A stretch of DNA of 64,000 bases, taken from Bacteroidales bacterium (GTDB taxonomy: Bacteria; Bacteroidota; Bacteroidia; Bacteroidales; UBA932). Made by a program: the position numbers and the translations under genes. Shown here one piece after another: positions 19,473-29,701 of the stretch; position 1 is the first letter of the stretch, and every line of letters begins with the position of its first letter. The DNA lies in assembly GCA_017962235.1 (NCBI GenBank), contig JAGCVS010000012.1, forward strand, positions 62,001 to 126,000, written 5' to 3'. The notes under the pieces were generated by a model, which did no database searches, was not told the origin of the DNA, and saw nothing but the letters and a program-made list of their open reading frames with translations.

Positions 19473-21239
19473 CTATTCCCAGCCGGGGGTCTGCCAGTTG
19501 TCGCCGGTGAGGTAGAGCATCTTCTGCACCTCGAGCTCGCTCATGGGGTAGAGCAGATACTTGTAGTGACCCTTGTTGGTGCGGGTACCAAGGCTGAAGC
19601 GGGTGTAGTTGAACTTGCCCGTAGCGTTGTCTTTGGTGATGCGCATACCGGTAACGTGCTCCTCTGTCTGGTCTATGATCTTCCAGCGGCGGACGTCATC
19701 CCAGCGGATGTTCTCGAATGCCAGCTCCACGCGGCGCTCATTGCGGATACGCAGACGCAGCTGGTCCTGGGTGAGACCGTCGGGGAGGGCGGGCATGCCC
19801 ACGCGCTCGCGCACGAGGTTGGTGTAGTCGTTGGCTACATCCAGATGGCCCGCTTCGCAGGCGCACTCTGCCAGGTTGAGGTACATTTCCGCCAGACGCG
19901 CATTGTGCACGCGGCCGTCAAAGGTACCGTTCTCGTCGCTGGAACGGTCGCACGCGAACTTGCGGATGTAGTAACCGGTACGGGTGTAGTACAGCGAGTT
20001 GGCATCGTCCGAGATACCGCAGTTGCCACCCACATAGGTCTGTACGCGCAAGCCGTTGGGGCTGTTCCAGTAGCGGGGCGCATTGTTGTAGAAGATGGAG
20101 CCGTAGAAGCGGGGATCGCGGTTTTCGTACGGATTCTCCGGGTCGTACATCTTGTTGTTCTTGTTGTAGTTGGGCTGCAGGTGCTCCTCGTCAAGATAAG
20201 GTTTCTCCAGATCCAGGATGGGCTCGCCGTCTATGGTCTCGTAGCAGTCCACAAGCTCCTGAGTGGGGCAGATACCGCAGGAGCTGCGGCCCTTGTTGAT
20301 GGGGAGGGCGTAGCTTTGCCACATCTTCAGGCTGCCGCCGTTGCCGAATATGGTCTCGTTGTCCACGTTGCGGGCGGGGTCGCTGGGGTAGATGTGGTAG
20401 TAGTCGTAGCAGTTGAGAGCGTAGTTGTTCTTGGGCTTCTCGTCAAACAGCTTGTAGCCATGGGCGCGGAGCTGCTCCACAGCCTCCTTGTTTATCTGAT
20501 AGGCATACTCCCAAGTGTACTTGCTCCCCTCTTGGTAGTAGAGAGGGCTGGCTGCAAACATCGCGGTGCGGGCCTTGAGCACCCAAGCCCATCCGCGGTT
20601 GATGCTGTAGCTGCCCGGTTTCCAACGGTAGGTGTAGGGAGATGACTCGTTTTCAGTGGCGCCGAGGCACCAGTCCAACTCTTCTATGATGAAGTCTGCA
20701 ATCTGCTCTACGTTGCTGAGCTTTACATTCTCAAAGGTCTCGTTGGGGTTGTAGCATTCGGTGAAGATAACGGCCTGTCCAAAGCGCTTCATGAGCATGA
20801 AATAGTGCCATGCGCGGAACAGGTGCGCCTTTACCTCCCAATACTCCAGCTCCAGCTTATCGACATTGGTAAAGCTTATCTTATAATTGTTTGTAAGATA
20901 GAATGCGATGGTGCGCAGGTTGTTGTAGTATGAGTCGTATCCGGAGCTCATGGGGTAGTTCCCGTTGAGGAAATCGACGTTGTACCAGCTATAGTACAAG
21001 CCGCCGGTACGGTCGTTCACATGCTGTGCTTCGTCGCCGAGAGGGGCGTAGTCCAGAGTGGAACGGTACTCGGAGCAGTTGCCGATGGTGTTTACCAGAG
21101 AGGAGGTGTAGTTGTATTTTGTCCACACCAGGTCCAGGTCCACCAGGCCGTAGGGCTCCGGTTCCAGCAGCTGGGCGCAAGAGGGTAATATTACGAGTGC
21201 AGAGAACGCTGCGATAAGTATTTTGTATAGCTTTTTCAT
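19473..21239 (-). CDS. SusD/RagB-like surface lipoprotein (pair 1)
   Basis: A 588-residue outer-membrane lipoprotein with signal peptide and lipobox ILPSC (Cys ~21). SusD proteins bind the nutrient and form the lid of the SusC barrel. The conserved C-terminal SusD region is present (RVGMPALPDGLTQDQLRLRI, ERRVELAFENIRWDDVRRW). It shares long stretches with the SusD of the neighbouring pair, such as CPTQELVDCYETIDG and PYENRDPRF, so the two arose by duplication. Last gene of the operon, ahead of a strong terminator. Substrate unknown: no enzyme lies beside it. Confidence 0.92.
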   Translation of the reverse strand: MKKLYKILIAAFSALVILPSCAQLLEPEPYGLVDLDLVWTKYNYTSSLVNTIGNCSEYRSTLDYAPLGDEAQHVNDRTGGLYYSWYNVDFLNGNYPMSSGYDSYYNNLRTIAFYLTNNYKISFTNVDKLELEYWEVKAHLFRAWHYFMLMKRFGQAVIFTECYNPNETFENVKLSNVEQIADFIIEELDWCLGATENESSPYTYRWKPGSYSINRGWAWVLKARTAMFAASPLYYQEGSKYTWEYAYQINKEAVEQLRAHGYKLFDEKPKNNYALNCYDYYHIYPSDPARNVDNETIFGNGGSLKMWQSYALPINKGRSSCGICPTQELVDCYETIDGEPILDLEKPYLDEEHLQPNYNKNNKMYDPENPYENRDPRFYGSIFYNNAPRYWNSPNGLRVQTYVGGNCGISDDANSLYYTRTGYYIRKFACDRSSDENGTFDGRVHNARLAEMYLNLAECACEAGHLDVANDYTNLVRERVGMPALPDGLTQDQLRLRIRNERRVELAFENIRWDDVRRWKIIDQTEEHVTGMRITKDNATGKFNYTRFSLGTRTNKGHYKYLLYPMSELEVQKMLYLTGDNWQTPGWE

Positions 21240-21252
21240 AATATAGTCCCTT

Positions 21253-24200
21253 TTAGAATGTTACGTTAAGCGCAAGGTTGAATACCCGCATGGGCTGGTA
21301 CAATCCCAGATAACCGCATTCGGGGTCGATATATTTGCTGGGCATGTGGTCCCACTTGAGCAGGTTCTGTCCCTGGAGAGCGATCCGGATGTCCTGGGTG
21401 TATACCTTTCTGCAGAGCTTCTCCGGGAGGTTGTATGCAATCTCCGCGTTCTTGAGCTTGAGGAAGCTGGCGTCCACCAGGTTGTATTCGTTGGTCACGT
21501 GGCTCACGGTACCCGACATGGAAAGGGCGGGGGCGTTGATGTACTCGCCGGCAGCCGCCTTCTCTGCTGTCCATGCATGCTCGTGCATGTCAAAGAAGAA
21601 ACCGTCGTAGTTATAACCCACAAAGAATTCGTCTCCGATGGGGGTCACATACTTGTTTGCGCCATAGAACAGGGCGTTCACCTCAAAGCGTTTGAAGCGG
21701 AAGCCGATGTTGGCGTTGAAGAACTGACGGGGGAGTCTGGAGTAGTCGTACTTGTCCTGGTCCTTGTAGTTGAGCACGCCGTCACCGTTGAGGTCCTTGT
21801 ATTTGAAGTCGCCGGGACGGACAACGCCGAGCTGGGAGTAATCGATGCCGCAGGCATCAATCTCTTCCTGGCTCTGGAAGAGGACGTGGGGGTTGAGGCT
21901 GCCGTCGGCAAGTTTCCAGGTCTCGCCTTCGGGAACATCAAAACGGTAACCCATGTACTGACCTACAGAGTAACCCTCGCTTACGTAAGGAGTGCCGTTG
22001 GGCCAATAGTAGGAATCGTCTCTCTCCATCTCACCCATGTATACGATTTTGTTCTCGTTGTACCAGGTTGAGGCTCCGGCCCAGAAAGTGAAGTCTTTGG
22101 TGATTTGCTTGTTGAACTGCAGTGAGAGCTCGTAGCCCTTGTTCTCGAACTTACCGGTGTTGGTGGCGGGGTAGTTACCCAGCGAAACACCCTGGAAGGT
22201 GGGGACATACTTGGTGGATTCCATGTATGCGTTGTCTACCTTCTCCTTGAACACAGATCCTGCGAAGGTCAGGCAGTTAAACAGGGTCAGGTCCAGACCG
22301 GCATCCACACCCTTCACGAATTCGGGCTCCAGATTGTCGTTACCCTGACGGCTCTGGTCCCACGTGGAGGTGCTGGTGTTGTCTTTGTACACGAAGCGGA
22401 TGGTGGTAAAGTTGCTGCGGGCTGCCTTGCCGTAGCTGCCGCGGAATTTGAGGTAGGAGACAACCGGGTTGTTCCTGAGCCACTCTTCCTTGGAAGCCAC
22501 CCATGCCAGACCGATACCGGGAGTGAAGTTGAAGCGGGTACCGCCAAACACTGTGCTCATGGGGAAGGCGTCGCTGCCGGAGTAACCCAGAGTACCGTTC
22601 ACAATGTATCTGTCCTTATAAGCATAGTTGGCGTTGAGGCCGAATATCTCGCTACGGAAGGGGATGTTGTTCATACCGCCCACGTCGCGGGTCACCATTT
22701 CGCGGTGGTTGCCCATGAACACGGCATTCACGCCATGGTCGCCGAAGGTGCGGTTGTAGAACGCCTTGCCAAAGTACTCATAGCTGTAGCAGAATGAGTA
22801 GTACTTGGAATAACCGTTGGTATCAAACTCGCCTCCGAACTGGCGGAAGTTGGTCAGGCTGGGGGAGGTTGCCTGATACTTGGTATAGCTGATGGTGTAG
22901 TCGATATCCTTGTCACCGCCGCCCTTGAAAGAGAAGCCCAGCTGGCCTCCCAGGCCGGGGGTTATCATTCCAAAGTCAAAGTTGACCTTGGCGTCCATGT
23001 GCACGAAGGTGGCGTATTTCATGGTACGTCCGGAGTGGGTCAGCTCTGCGTAGGGGTTAACCTCGTATACGGTGCCCCAGATACCGCCCATACGGCCGCG
23101 GTCGCTGAACAGAGGCATGTAGGAGATGTCCCTGCCGTCTACGAACGTGCCCTCGGGTGCATACAGCGAGGTCATCGTGGGCGGAGTGATCATCACGTGC
23201 TTGATCATATCTGAATAGCGGACCCTCATACGGTCGCTGGGAGCACTCCCCAGACCGTTCTCTATCTTGAAGTCGGCCCTCAGGGTAAAGGTTGCGGAGA
23301 TGAAGTAGTTCAGCTTTGAATCCAGGTTGGAAGCTACGTGGAAGTAGTCGGCGCTGGCGGGATTCATCTTGTAGGTGATATCCTTGTATTCGGGCTGATT
23401 GTACAGCGGCCCGGTGTGGAGCCACTGGAAGTTACACATATACTGTACGTACTCGCTGCCGCCTCCGATGGAGAGGTAAAGCTTGTCCATGGTGGAGTAG
23501 CGCTTTACAAACTCGTCGTAATAGTTGTGGCTGGGCCAGATACCGGTTGCGTAGTAGTCCAGGGCGCGCTGGCTGTATTCCGGATTGAGGCCGTCGTTGA
23601 TGCAGGCCTCGTTGCGCAGGCGGGCAAAGGTGTATGCGTAGTTGTTGGTTACGCCGGCGTCACCGTAAATCTTGGGAATCTCGCTGTCGTAAATCAGTGA
23701 GGGGGTATAGCGCTCGGTGTCCATGCCGCGCAGGGAGTGGTCGTAGGCAACCGTGATTCGCGGTTCGCCCTGCTGGCCGCGCCGGGTGGTGATGCTCAGC
23801 ACACCGTCACCGCCGATTATGCCGTAGAGCGCCAGCGAAGCGGCGTCTCGGATAACCGATACCGACTCGATTTCACGCGGGTTGAAGTATGTGAAGATGT
23901 GGCCGTCGTATCCTTCGTAGCGGATGCCGTCCACCATAATGGTTATGTCGCGGGGGCTGTTGAAGGTGTGGATACCGCGGATGCTGAAGTCATAGTAGCT
24001 CTCGAATCCTGCGCCCTCCTCCGGGAACATGGAGGGGTTGGACTGACGCTCTATGGAACCCAGACCCACCAGACGGCCCATGAGGGACTCCTGCATGCGC
24101 AGGGTGGGGGTTCTGCGGAGTTCAGTACCGCTCACGGTGGACACGCTGCCGGTAATCAGGTTCTTGCGCATCTTGTGGTGCACGAGGTCCACCATCTCAT

Positions 24201-24528
24201 CTTCATACTGGGCGCTGCGCTTGAGCACGATGCCGTTCTTGCCGTTGAGAATGTCGCTGACGGTTACATCCTGACTGTGGTAGCCGGGATAGGTTACAGT
24301 CACATAGGTACTTCCGTCCCTGATCTGGAAGTCGTACGAGCCGTCGGGGTTGGTGATGTACTGGTTGGCTCTGTTGGAGCTCACCATCAGCGCATCGTAC
24401 AGGGGATTGCCGAATTCGTCTGTAACCGTACCCTTGATGCTGATTATCATCCTTTCCTGCGCTGCCAGATATACGGCACCGGTAAGGAGGAGCATCAACG
24501 AAAGGGTGATTCTGTATATAATTCGCAT
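21253..24528 (-). CDS. SusC/RagA-like TonB-dependent transporter (pair 1), divergent plug
   Basis: A 1091-residue outer-membrane beta-barrel receptor. A signal peptide is followed by a carboxypeptidase-like regulatory domain (IKGTVTDEFGNPLYDALM), a plug (IMVDGIRYEG, SVIRDAASLALYG, GVLSITTRRG) and a long barrel ending RVFNLALNVTF. The stretch where SusC proteins carry the TonB box DEVVVVGYG reads DEMVDLVHHKMRKNLITGS, so the box is unusual. Its SusD starts 13 bases downstream. Substrate cannot be told. Confidence 0.92.
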   Translation of the reverse strand: MRIIYRITLSLMLLLTGAVYLAAQERMIISIKGTVTDEFGNPLYDALMVSSNRANQYITNPDGSYDFQIRDGSTYVTVTYPGYHSQDVTVSDILNGKNGIVLKRSAQYEDEMVDLVHHKMRKNLITGSVSTVSGTELRRTPTLRMQESLMGRLVGLGSIERQSNPSMFPEEGAGFESYYDFSIRGIHTFNSPRDITIMVDGIRYEGYDGHIFTYFNPREIESVSVIRDAASLALYGIIGGDGVLSITTRRGQQGEPRITVAYDHSLRGMDTERYTPSLIYDSEIPKIYGDAGVTNNYAYTFARLRNEACINDGLNPEYSQRALDYYATGIWPSHNYYDEFVKRYSTMDKLYLSIGGGSEYVQYMCNFQWLHTGPLYNQPEYKDITYKMNPASADYFHVASNLDSKLNYFISATFTLRADFKIENGLGSAPSDRMRVRYSDMIKHVMITPPTMTSLYAPEGTFVDGRDISYMPLFSDRGRMGGIWGTVYEVNPYAELTHSGRTMKYATFVHMDAKVNFDFGMITPGLGGQLGFSFKGGGDKDIDYTISYTKYQATSPSLTNFRQFGGEFDTNGYSKYYSFCYSYEYFGKAFYNRTFGDHGVNAVFMGNHREMVTRDVGGMNNIPFRSEIFGLNANYAYKDRYIVNGTLGYSGSDAFPMSTVFGGTRFNFTPGIGLAWVASKEEWLRNNPVVSYLKFRGSYGKAARSNFTTIRFVYKDNTSTSTWDQSRQGNDNLEPEFVKGVDAGLDLTLFNCLTFAGSVFKEKVDNAYMESTKYVPTFQGVSLGNYPATNTGKFENKGYELSLQFNKQITKDFTFWAGASTWYNENKIVYMGEMERDDSYYWPNGTPYVSEGYSVGQYMGYRFDVPEGETWKLADGSLNPHVLFQSQEEIDACGIDYSQLGVVRPGDFKYKDLNGDGVLNYKDQDKYDYSRLPRQFFNANIGFRFKRFEVNALFYGANKYVTPIGDEFFVGYNYDGFFFDMHEHAWTAEKAAAGEYINAPALSMSGTVSHVTNEYNLVDASFLKLKNAEIAYNLPEKLCRKVYTQDIRIALQGQNLLKWDHMPSKYIDPECGYLGLYQPMRVFNLALNVTF

Positions 24529-24550
24529 AGCTTAAATATTTACTGTGTGA

Positions 24551-26407
24551 CTATTCCCATCCGTAATTCTGGAAGTTGACTCCGGTGATAACCTTGAGGT
24601 TGGAAACCTCCCCCTTGGGCAGGGGAGAGAGTTTGCACTTAGCCTCGTAGCCGTGGCGCTCCTCTTCACGGATAAGCACACGGGTATAGGTTGCTGCAGA
24701 CCAGTCGCCGGCGTAGGTCACGTCGATACCGGTGGCATACTTGATGCCGGGAATCTCCTCGTCCGGACGGCAGCGGCGGCGAAGGTCGTAGTAACGTACC
24801 TCTTCAAAGGCGAGCTCTACGCGGCGCTCGTTGTACAGGCGCAGGCGGAGCTTCTCCTTATCGGTGGCCAGGGAAGCGGGCAGAGCGGGCATTCCCACGC
24901 GGTCGCGAATCTCGTTCACAGCTTCGCGAGCCTCCTCCAGATGACCTGCCTCAAGCGCGCACTCTGCATAGTTGAGAATCAACTCTGACATCTTGTATGC
25001 GCGAAGGCCGGGACCGGAAGTGAGGGCGTTGAGGGTGCAGTTCGGCGGTATCGTCTTGCAGTAGTAGTAACCGGTTCGGCTCTGGCCGATGTCGGTAGGG
25101 AGGGTACTGCGGTAGTTGCGCCCCTCTGCGCTGATATCCATCACGTAAGACTTGTCCCATACGTACGGCGTACCGTGGTGCATGACGCATTCCTCAAAGC
25201 GGGGGTCGCGGTTTTCGTAAGGGTGCTGGTCGTTGTACAGCGTATTCTCGGGGTTGAAGTTGGGCTGCAGGTGATATTCGTCTGCATAAGGGTTTGCCAG
25301 GTCGAGCACCGGCACGCCGTCTATCGTCTCATAGCAGTCCACCATCTCCTGTGTGGGGCATGTGCCGCATGCGGAGCAGTAAGTGTGACGGGAGCCGATA
25401 TAGTTGTTGCCGTATGCGCCAGAAGAACCGCCCACTGCATAAATCGTCTCGGTGTCGGAAGGGGTGGGGCTGGTCCATGAAAGGGAACCGTCGGTATGAT
25501 ACTGACGGAATGCGTTTCCGGGGCCCTCGCCGTATACGCTGGTGTTGGTGCACTTGGTGTGAAGTGCGAAACCGTGCTCGCGGAGCAGGGCCAGCGTGGT
25601 CTTGTTCATCTGGTAAGCCTCTTCCCAGTAATCTTTGCCGTCGTTGAACAGCGGGCTGGCCAGCCACATCAGGGCGGTTGCCTTGAGGGTCCACGCTATG
25701 GCGCGGGTCATGCGGGCAGCCTCGTTGCTCTGCTCGCAGCGCCAGGGGAGTTCCTCTATCGCCAGGCCGCGGTCGCAGTCTGCAATAATCCAGCGGATAT
25801 AATCCTCTGCGGGCACCCTACGCAGGTTCACGTAAGAATCTGTGAGCTCTGTGGTATAACGCAGATACTCCGGATGTCCGTCCTCAGGATCCACACCGTC
25901 TTCATTGTAGAGGTACAGCGGGCCGTATTCCTTGAAGAGGGAGAACATATAATAGGCGCGGAGCACATACGCATCTGCAAGCATGCGCTGGCGGGAAGGT
26001 TCGTCTTTCACAGGTGTATCCGGAATGACGATGTAGTGCATGAATATGTTGATGTTGCGTATCAGGTACAGCAGGCCGCCGTAAAGGGCGCGGCCGCCGG
26101 GCCAGCTTGCGGTAGAGAAGTTACCGTCGTATACGCGGTGGGAGGTGGTGCCGCTGGCGTCATAAGAGCTCCAGCCCTCGTCTGTGAGGCACCATGCCGG
26201 TTCGCCGCCGAATGCCCATCCGGGGCCGAACAGGCCGGTGAAACAGTTGTTCAGCCAACCTTCCACATAGTTTTCTTCTTTCCAGATATCATCGTACTGA
26301 AGGTCTCCGGTGTCCTGCTTCTCCATCCAGTCAGATACCTTCTGGCAGGAGCTGAGCGCCAGGGCCAGGGTCACAAATGCAAAGAATAATTTGTTTTTCA
26401 TAGCCAT
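24551..26407 (-). CDS. SusD/RagB-like surface lipoprotein (pair 2)
   Basis: A 618-residue lipoprotein with lipobox ALSSC near residue 21. The N-terminal half is rich in Trp and Gly (GPGWAFGGEPAWCLTDEGWS), which hints at an aromatic ligand platform. The C-terminal SusD motifs RVGMPALPASLATDKEKLRL and ERRVELAFEEVRYYDLRR are present. CPTQEMVDCYETIDG and PYENRDPRF are shared with the SusD of pair 1. The start may be 26407 (MAMKNK) or 26401 (MKNK). It follows its SusC by 6 bases and precedes the pair 1 SusC by 22. Confidence 0.92.
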   Translation of the reverse strand: MAMKNKLFFAFVTLALALSSCQKVSDWMEKQDTGDLQYDDIWKEENYVEGWLNNCFTGLFGPGWAFGGEPAWCLTDEGWSSYDASGTTSHRVYDGNFSTASWPGGRALYGGLLYLIRNINIFMHYIVIPDTPVKDEPSRQRMLADAYVLRAYYMFSLFKEYGPLYLYNEDGVDPEDGHPEYLRYTTELTDSYVNLRRVPAEDYIRWIIADCDRGLAIEELPWRCEQSNEAARMTRAIAWTLKATALMWLASPLFNDGKDYWEEAYQMNKTTLALLREHGFALHTKCTNTSVYGEGPGNAFRQYHTDGSLSWTSPTPSDTETIYAVGGSSGAYGNNYIGSRHTYCSACGTCPTQEMVDCYETIDGVPVLDLANPYADEYHLQPNFNPENTLYNDQHPYENRDPRFEECVMHHGTPYVWDKSYVMDISAEGRNYRSTLPTDIGQSRTGYYYCKTIPPNCTLNALTSGPGLRAYKMSELILNYAECALEAGHLEEAREAVNEIRDRVGMPALPASLATDKEKLRLRLYNERRVELAFEEVRYYDLRRRCRPDEEIPGIKYATGIDVTYAGDWSAATYTRVLIREEERHGYEAKCKLSPLPKGEVSNLKVITGVNFQNYGWE

Positions 26408-26413
26408 ATCCGA

Positions 26414-29400
26414 TTAGAATTTGATGTTGAGAGCCAGAGTATAAGTACGGTTCAGAGGGTAGGATATTGACTGACCGCCGGTTTCGGCATCCACAGCCTT
26501 CACTCTCTGGTTGTCTATGATAAAGATGTTGTTACCATAGGCGATAATGTTGCCGCTGGCAACGCCCAGGGTACGGAACAACTTGTTCGGAGGTATCGAG
26601 TAGGATACCTGGAGGTTCTTGAGCCTGCAGTAAGAACGGTTGTTGATAAAGAAGTCGTTCGCAGTAAGAGAGGTGCTGGCGTGGGTGGAGAGGGCGGGAT
26701 AAGCGATTTTCCTGCGCTCTGTGGGATCCTCCCAGCGCTCTTTGGTCCATGCCTGCAGGTGGTAGTCTGTATAGGTACCGGCGTTCTCAAGCTCGGAAAC
26801 ACCAAGACCCATACGGTAAGCGGATACCAGACCCATGCCGCTGAACTGTGCCGATACGCCCCAGCGTCTGTACTGGAACGAGATGTTGAAACCGAAGCTT
26901 ATCTCGGGCACGGAGCTGTGCTTGATGGGGGAGAGGTCGCGGTCGTCTATATGACCGTCGCCGTTCACATCCTTGTACAGGAAGTCACCCAGACGGGGGG
27001 TGCCGATGTCGTACATCTCGATGGCCCTGTCAAGTTCTTCCTGGGTGGTGATGTAACCAAGGTGGTCAACAGAGTTCTCGTAGTCTATGGGGTAGCCCCA
27101 GTTCTGACCCTGCATGAAGCCCTCTGTACGCTTGCGATATGCGTAGCTTTCGTCCAGCAGGACCTCGTCGCAGTAATCAATCCTGGAACGGGCGTATGAG
27201 AACTGGCCGCCGGCGCTCATCTTGAACTTCTTGCTGAACTCCTTGGCCCAGTTCATCTCAATCTCGAAGCCCTTGTTGCTGGTTATACCGATGTTCTGGC
27301 GGGGGATGCTGGCAGAGGCGATACCGCTGGCGTTAGGCATGGATGCGGGGAGGTAGAGGCGGTTGTTGCAGTTCTCGAAGAAGACATCCACCTTACCGGT
27401 GAAGTTCTTCAGGAAGGCGAAGTCAATCGCATAGTTCTGCTTGAGCACCGTCTCCCAGCTGATATCGGTGTTACCGAGGTAGGAGATGGCCACGCCCTTG
27501 CCGTTGAACAGGGTGCCCACCAGACCGGCGTCGCCCTTGTTCACGGTGGTATAGTACATGAAGCGCTCGCTGCCCAGGCGGTCGTTACCTACCAGACCGA
27601 TGGAAGCGCGGAACTTGAACACGTCAAAGAAGTGGATGCTGTTCTTGAAAAAGTCCTCGTTGCTCACAACCCATCCTGCGGAGAATGCGGGGAAGAAACC
27701 GAAACGGTTGTTGGGCGAGAACTGCTCACTGCCGTTGTAACCCATGTCCAACTCTGCCAGATACTTGGTCTTGTAGTCCCAGGTAACACGGCCGGAGATA
27801 CCTGCGTATTTGTACGGTAGGGAGGTACGAACCGCGTAGAGCTTGTTCATGGTGTTACTCATCTTGGTCTCGCTCTGAGCAAATACCATGGCCGATACGG
27901 AGTGGTTGCCAAAGTGCTGATAGTAGTTCGCGCGCAGGTGAATCTGCAGCATCTGGTTGCCGTAGCACTGGCGGGTACCGATTGCAAAGGTCTCGTTGGT
28001 GTTGCGCACGGTGGCGATGTAGTATGATTTCTCGCCGGGGGTCTTTGCCTGATAGTAAGAGTACGCGTCGTAGCCCTGCAGGTAGCCGGAGAGCGCGCCG
28101 CCCGCAAAGTCGTTGTAAGCGACGTTGGCGGAAACGGTGAGACCCTTGATGAGTTTGCTCAGGTCGTATTCTACGGTTGCCTGTGACAGGAGGCTGAAGT
28201 TGGTGTTACAATAGTAACCGGAGCGGTTCACGATTGCCCATGCAGATGTTGAGGAGGAGTTCTGCCTTGCCACGACAACGCCTGCAGGCACCTCGTTGCC
28301 CTCGGAATCGAGATAGCCGGCGACGGTGAGGGGACCCGGGTTGGTGGGAGGGGTACCCAGTGCGGTGCCGAACACGCCGGTACCGGCAGCGGGCTCGTTG
28401 GTACGCTGATAGTAAATAGAGAGGGTAAGGGATATCTTGAGCCTCTCGTTGAGGTTGAAGTCAAAGTTGTTACGGATGGTGTACCTCAACATATCAAACT
28501 GGGCGTTGTAGCCGAGCACCTTGCGGGGGAGGATCTTGGTGTTACCTTCCTGGTAGATGATGTTGGCGTTGGTAAAGTAGCGGGTCTTCTTGCTACCGCC
28601 CGAGATGTTGAGGGAGATACGCTCCGTGGGGGCGAACTTGGCGATGGACTCCTTGTACATGTCGCGGTTGGGGAAGAAGGGGTCACCGCTCTGCTCGCGG
28701 AATTTTGCAATCTGATAATCGGTGAAGTCGGGACCCTGACCGTCGTTGGCGCGGGCCTGGTTACGCAGTGCGGCGTGCTCCCAGGAGTTGACCCTTGTCC
28801 AGGGGAAGTGGAGGGAGGCCATACTGGTGGTGACCTGTGCGCTGAGGATGGTCTTGCCGGCGTCACCGCGGCGGGTGGTGATCAGGATCACACCGTTTGC
28901 ACCGCGGGTACCGAAGATTGCGGTGGAAGCGGCATCCTTGAGCACGGTAACCGAAGCCACCTCGTTCACGTCCAGCATACCAAGCTTATCGGCCTGACCG
29001 TCGCTGGGCACACCGTCAATCAGCAGCAGCGGGGTGTTGTCCGATGCGGTACCCTGGCCGCGGAGGTAAACGGTGACATCGTCACGACCGGGCTGACCAC
29101 TGTTCTGGATGGTGGTAAGACCTGCCACACGGCCTGCCAGGGAGTTGGCGAAGTTGGGGACCTGAGTCTCGATGAGTTCTTCGTGACCCACCTGCTCTAT
29201 GGCACCGGTCATGGTAATCTTGGTCTGGTGACCGTAAGCCACAACCACCGATTCTTCCAGCTTCTGCTTGTCCTCTTCCAGATATACGGTAATCTTGGAC
29301 TTGTTGCCCACGGTGACCTTCTTGGTGACATAACCCACAAAGGAGACCTCGAGAACCGCATTTGCAGGAACTTTGGCGAGGGTGATAACGCCGTCGGCAT

Positions 29401-29590
29401 CGGTAGAACCGCCAATCTGGCGTCCGGCTACCACGACGTTCGCGCCCGGCACGGGACCCTGTCGGTCGGTGACGGTAACGGTGATTGTGCGACCCTGAAG
29501 ATCGCTGTTGGCAAAAGCGGGGTTAACGCCGCCCAAAGCCAGCAAAAGCACGAAAATCAGCAGGTTCGTACAAAATGATGATAATTTCAT
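26414..29590 (-). CDS. SusC/RagA-like TonB-dependent transporter (pair 2)
   Basis: A 1058-residue outer-membrane receptor, first gene of the four-gene operon. It has a signal peptide, a regulatory CarbopepD-like domain (VTVTDRQGPVPGANVVVAG), a canonical TonB-box region (LEESVVVAYGHQTK), a plug with LLLIDGVPSDGQ and VLKDAASTAIFGTRGANGV, and a barrel ending RTYTLALNIKF. Unlike the pair 1 SusC, all signature motifs are standard. Works with the SusD immediately downstream. The substrate is unknown. Confidence 0.95.
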   Translation of the reverse strand: MKLSSFCTNLLIFVLLLALGGVNPAFANSDLQGRTITVTVTDRQGPVPGANVVVAGRQIGGSTDADGVITLAKVPANAVLEVSFVGYVTKKVTVGNKSKITVYLEEDKQKLEESVVVAYGHQTKITMTGAIEQVGHEELIETQVPNFANSLAGRVAGLTTIQNSGQPGRDDVTVYLRGQGTASDNTPLLLIDGVPSDGQADKLGMLDVNEVASVTVLKDAASTAIFGTRGANGVILITTRRGDAGKTILSAQVTTSMASLHFPWTRVNSWEHAALRNQARANDGQGPDFTDYQIAKFREQSGDPFFPNRDMYKESIAKFAPTERISLNISGGSKKTRYFTNANIIYQEGNTKILPRKVLGYNAQFDMLRYTIRNNFDFNLNERLKISLTLSIYYQRTNEPAAGTGVFGTALGTPPTNPGPLTVAGYLDSEGNEVPAGVVVARQNSSSTSAWAIVNRSGYYCNTNFSLLSQATVEYDLSKLIKGLTVSANVAYNDFAGGALSGYLQGYDAYSYYQAKTPGEKSYYIATVRNTNETFAIGTRQCYGNQMLQIHLRANYYQHFGNHSVSAMVFAQSETKMSNTMNKLYAVRTSLPYKYAGISGRVTWDYKTKYLAELDMGYNGSEQFSPNNRFGFFPAFSAGWVVSNEDFFKNSIHFFDVFKFRASIGLVGNDRLGSERFMYYTTVNKGDAGLVGTLFNGKGVAISYLGNTDISWETVLKQNYAIDFAFLKNFTGKVDVFFENCNNRLYLPASMPNASGIASASIPRQNIGITSNKGFEIEMNWAKEFSKKFKMSAGGQFSYARSRIDYCDEVLLDESYAYRKRTEGFMQGQNWGYPIDYENSVDHLGYITTQEELDRAIEMYDIGTPRLGDFLYKDVNGDGHIDDRDLSPIKHSSVPEISFGFNISFQYRRWGVSAQFSGMGLVSAYRMGLGVSELENAGTYTDYHLQAWTKERWEDPTERRKIAYPALSTHASTSLTANDFFINNRSYCRLKNLQVSYSIPPNKLFRTLGVASGNIIAYGNNIFIIDNQRVKAVDAETGGQSISYPLNRTYTLALNIKF

Positions 29591-29649
29591 ATTGTATAAA
29601 TCTTAATATTGTCCGGTTAACAGGTGCATAATACCCAATATGCAACCGC

Positions 29650-29680
29650 CAAAGTTAAGATTTATTTACAATAAAAGAAA
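29650..29680 (-). promoter_or_regulatory. Promoter of the double SusC/SusD operon
   Basis: On the minus strand TTTC, a 19-base spacer and TAACTTTG fit the -33/-7 pattern. It lies 60 bases before the SusC start. The 111-base gap after asd holds no clear terminator for the upstream operon, so some read-through from asd is possible. Confidence 0.6.
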
Positions 29681-29701
29681 GAAAATACCCTCCGATTTGG
29701 A

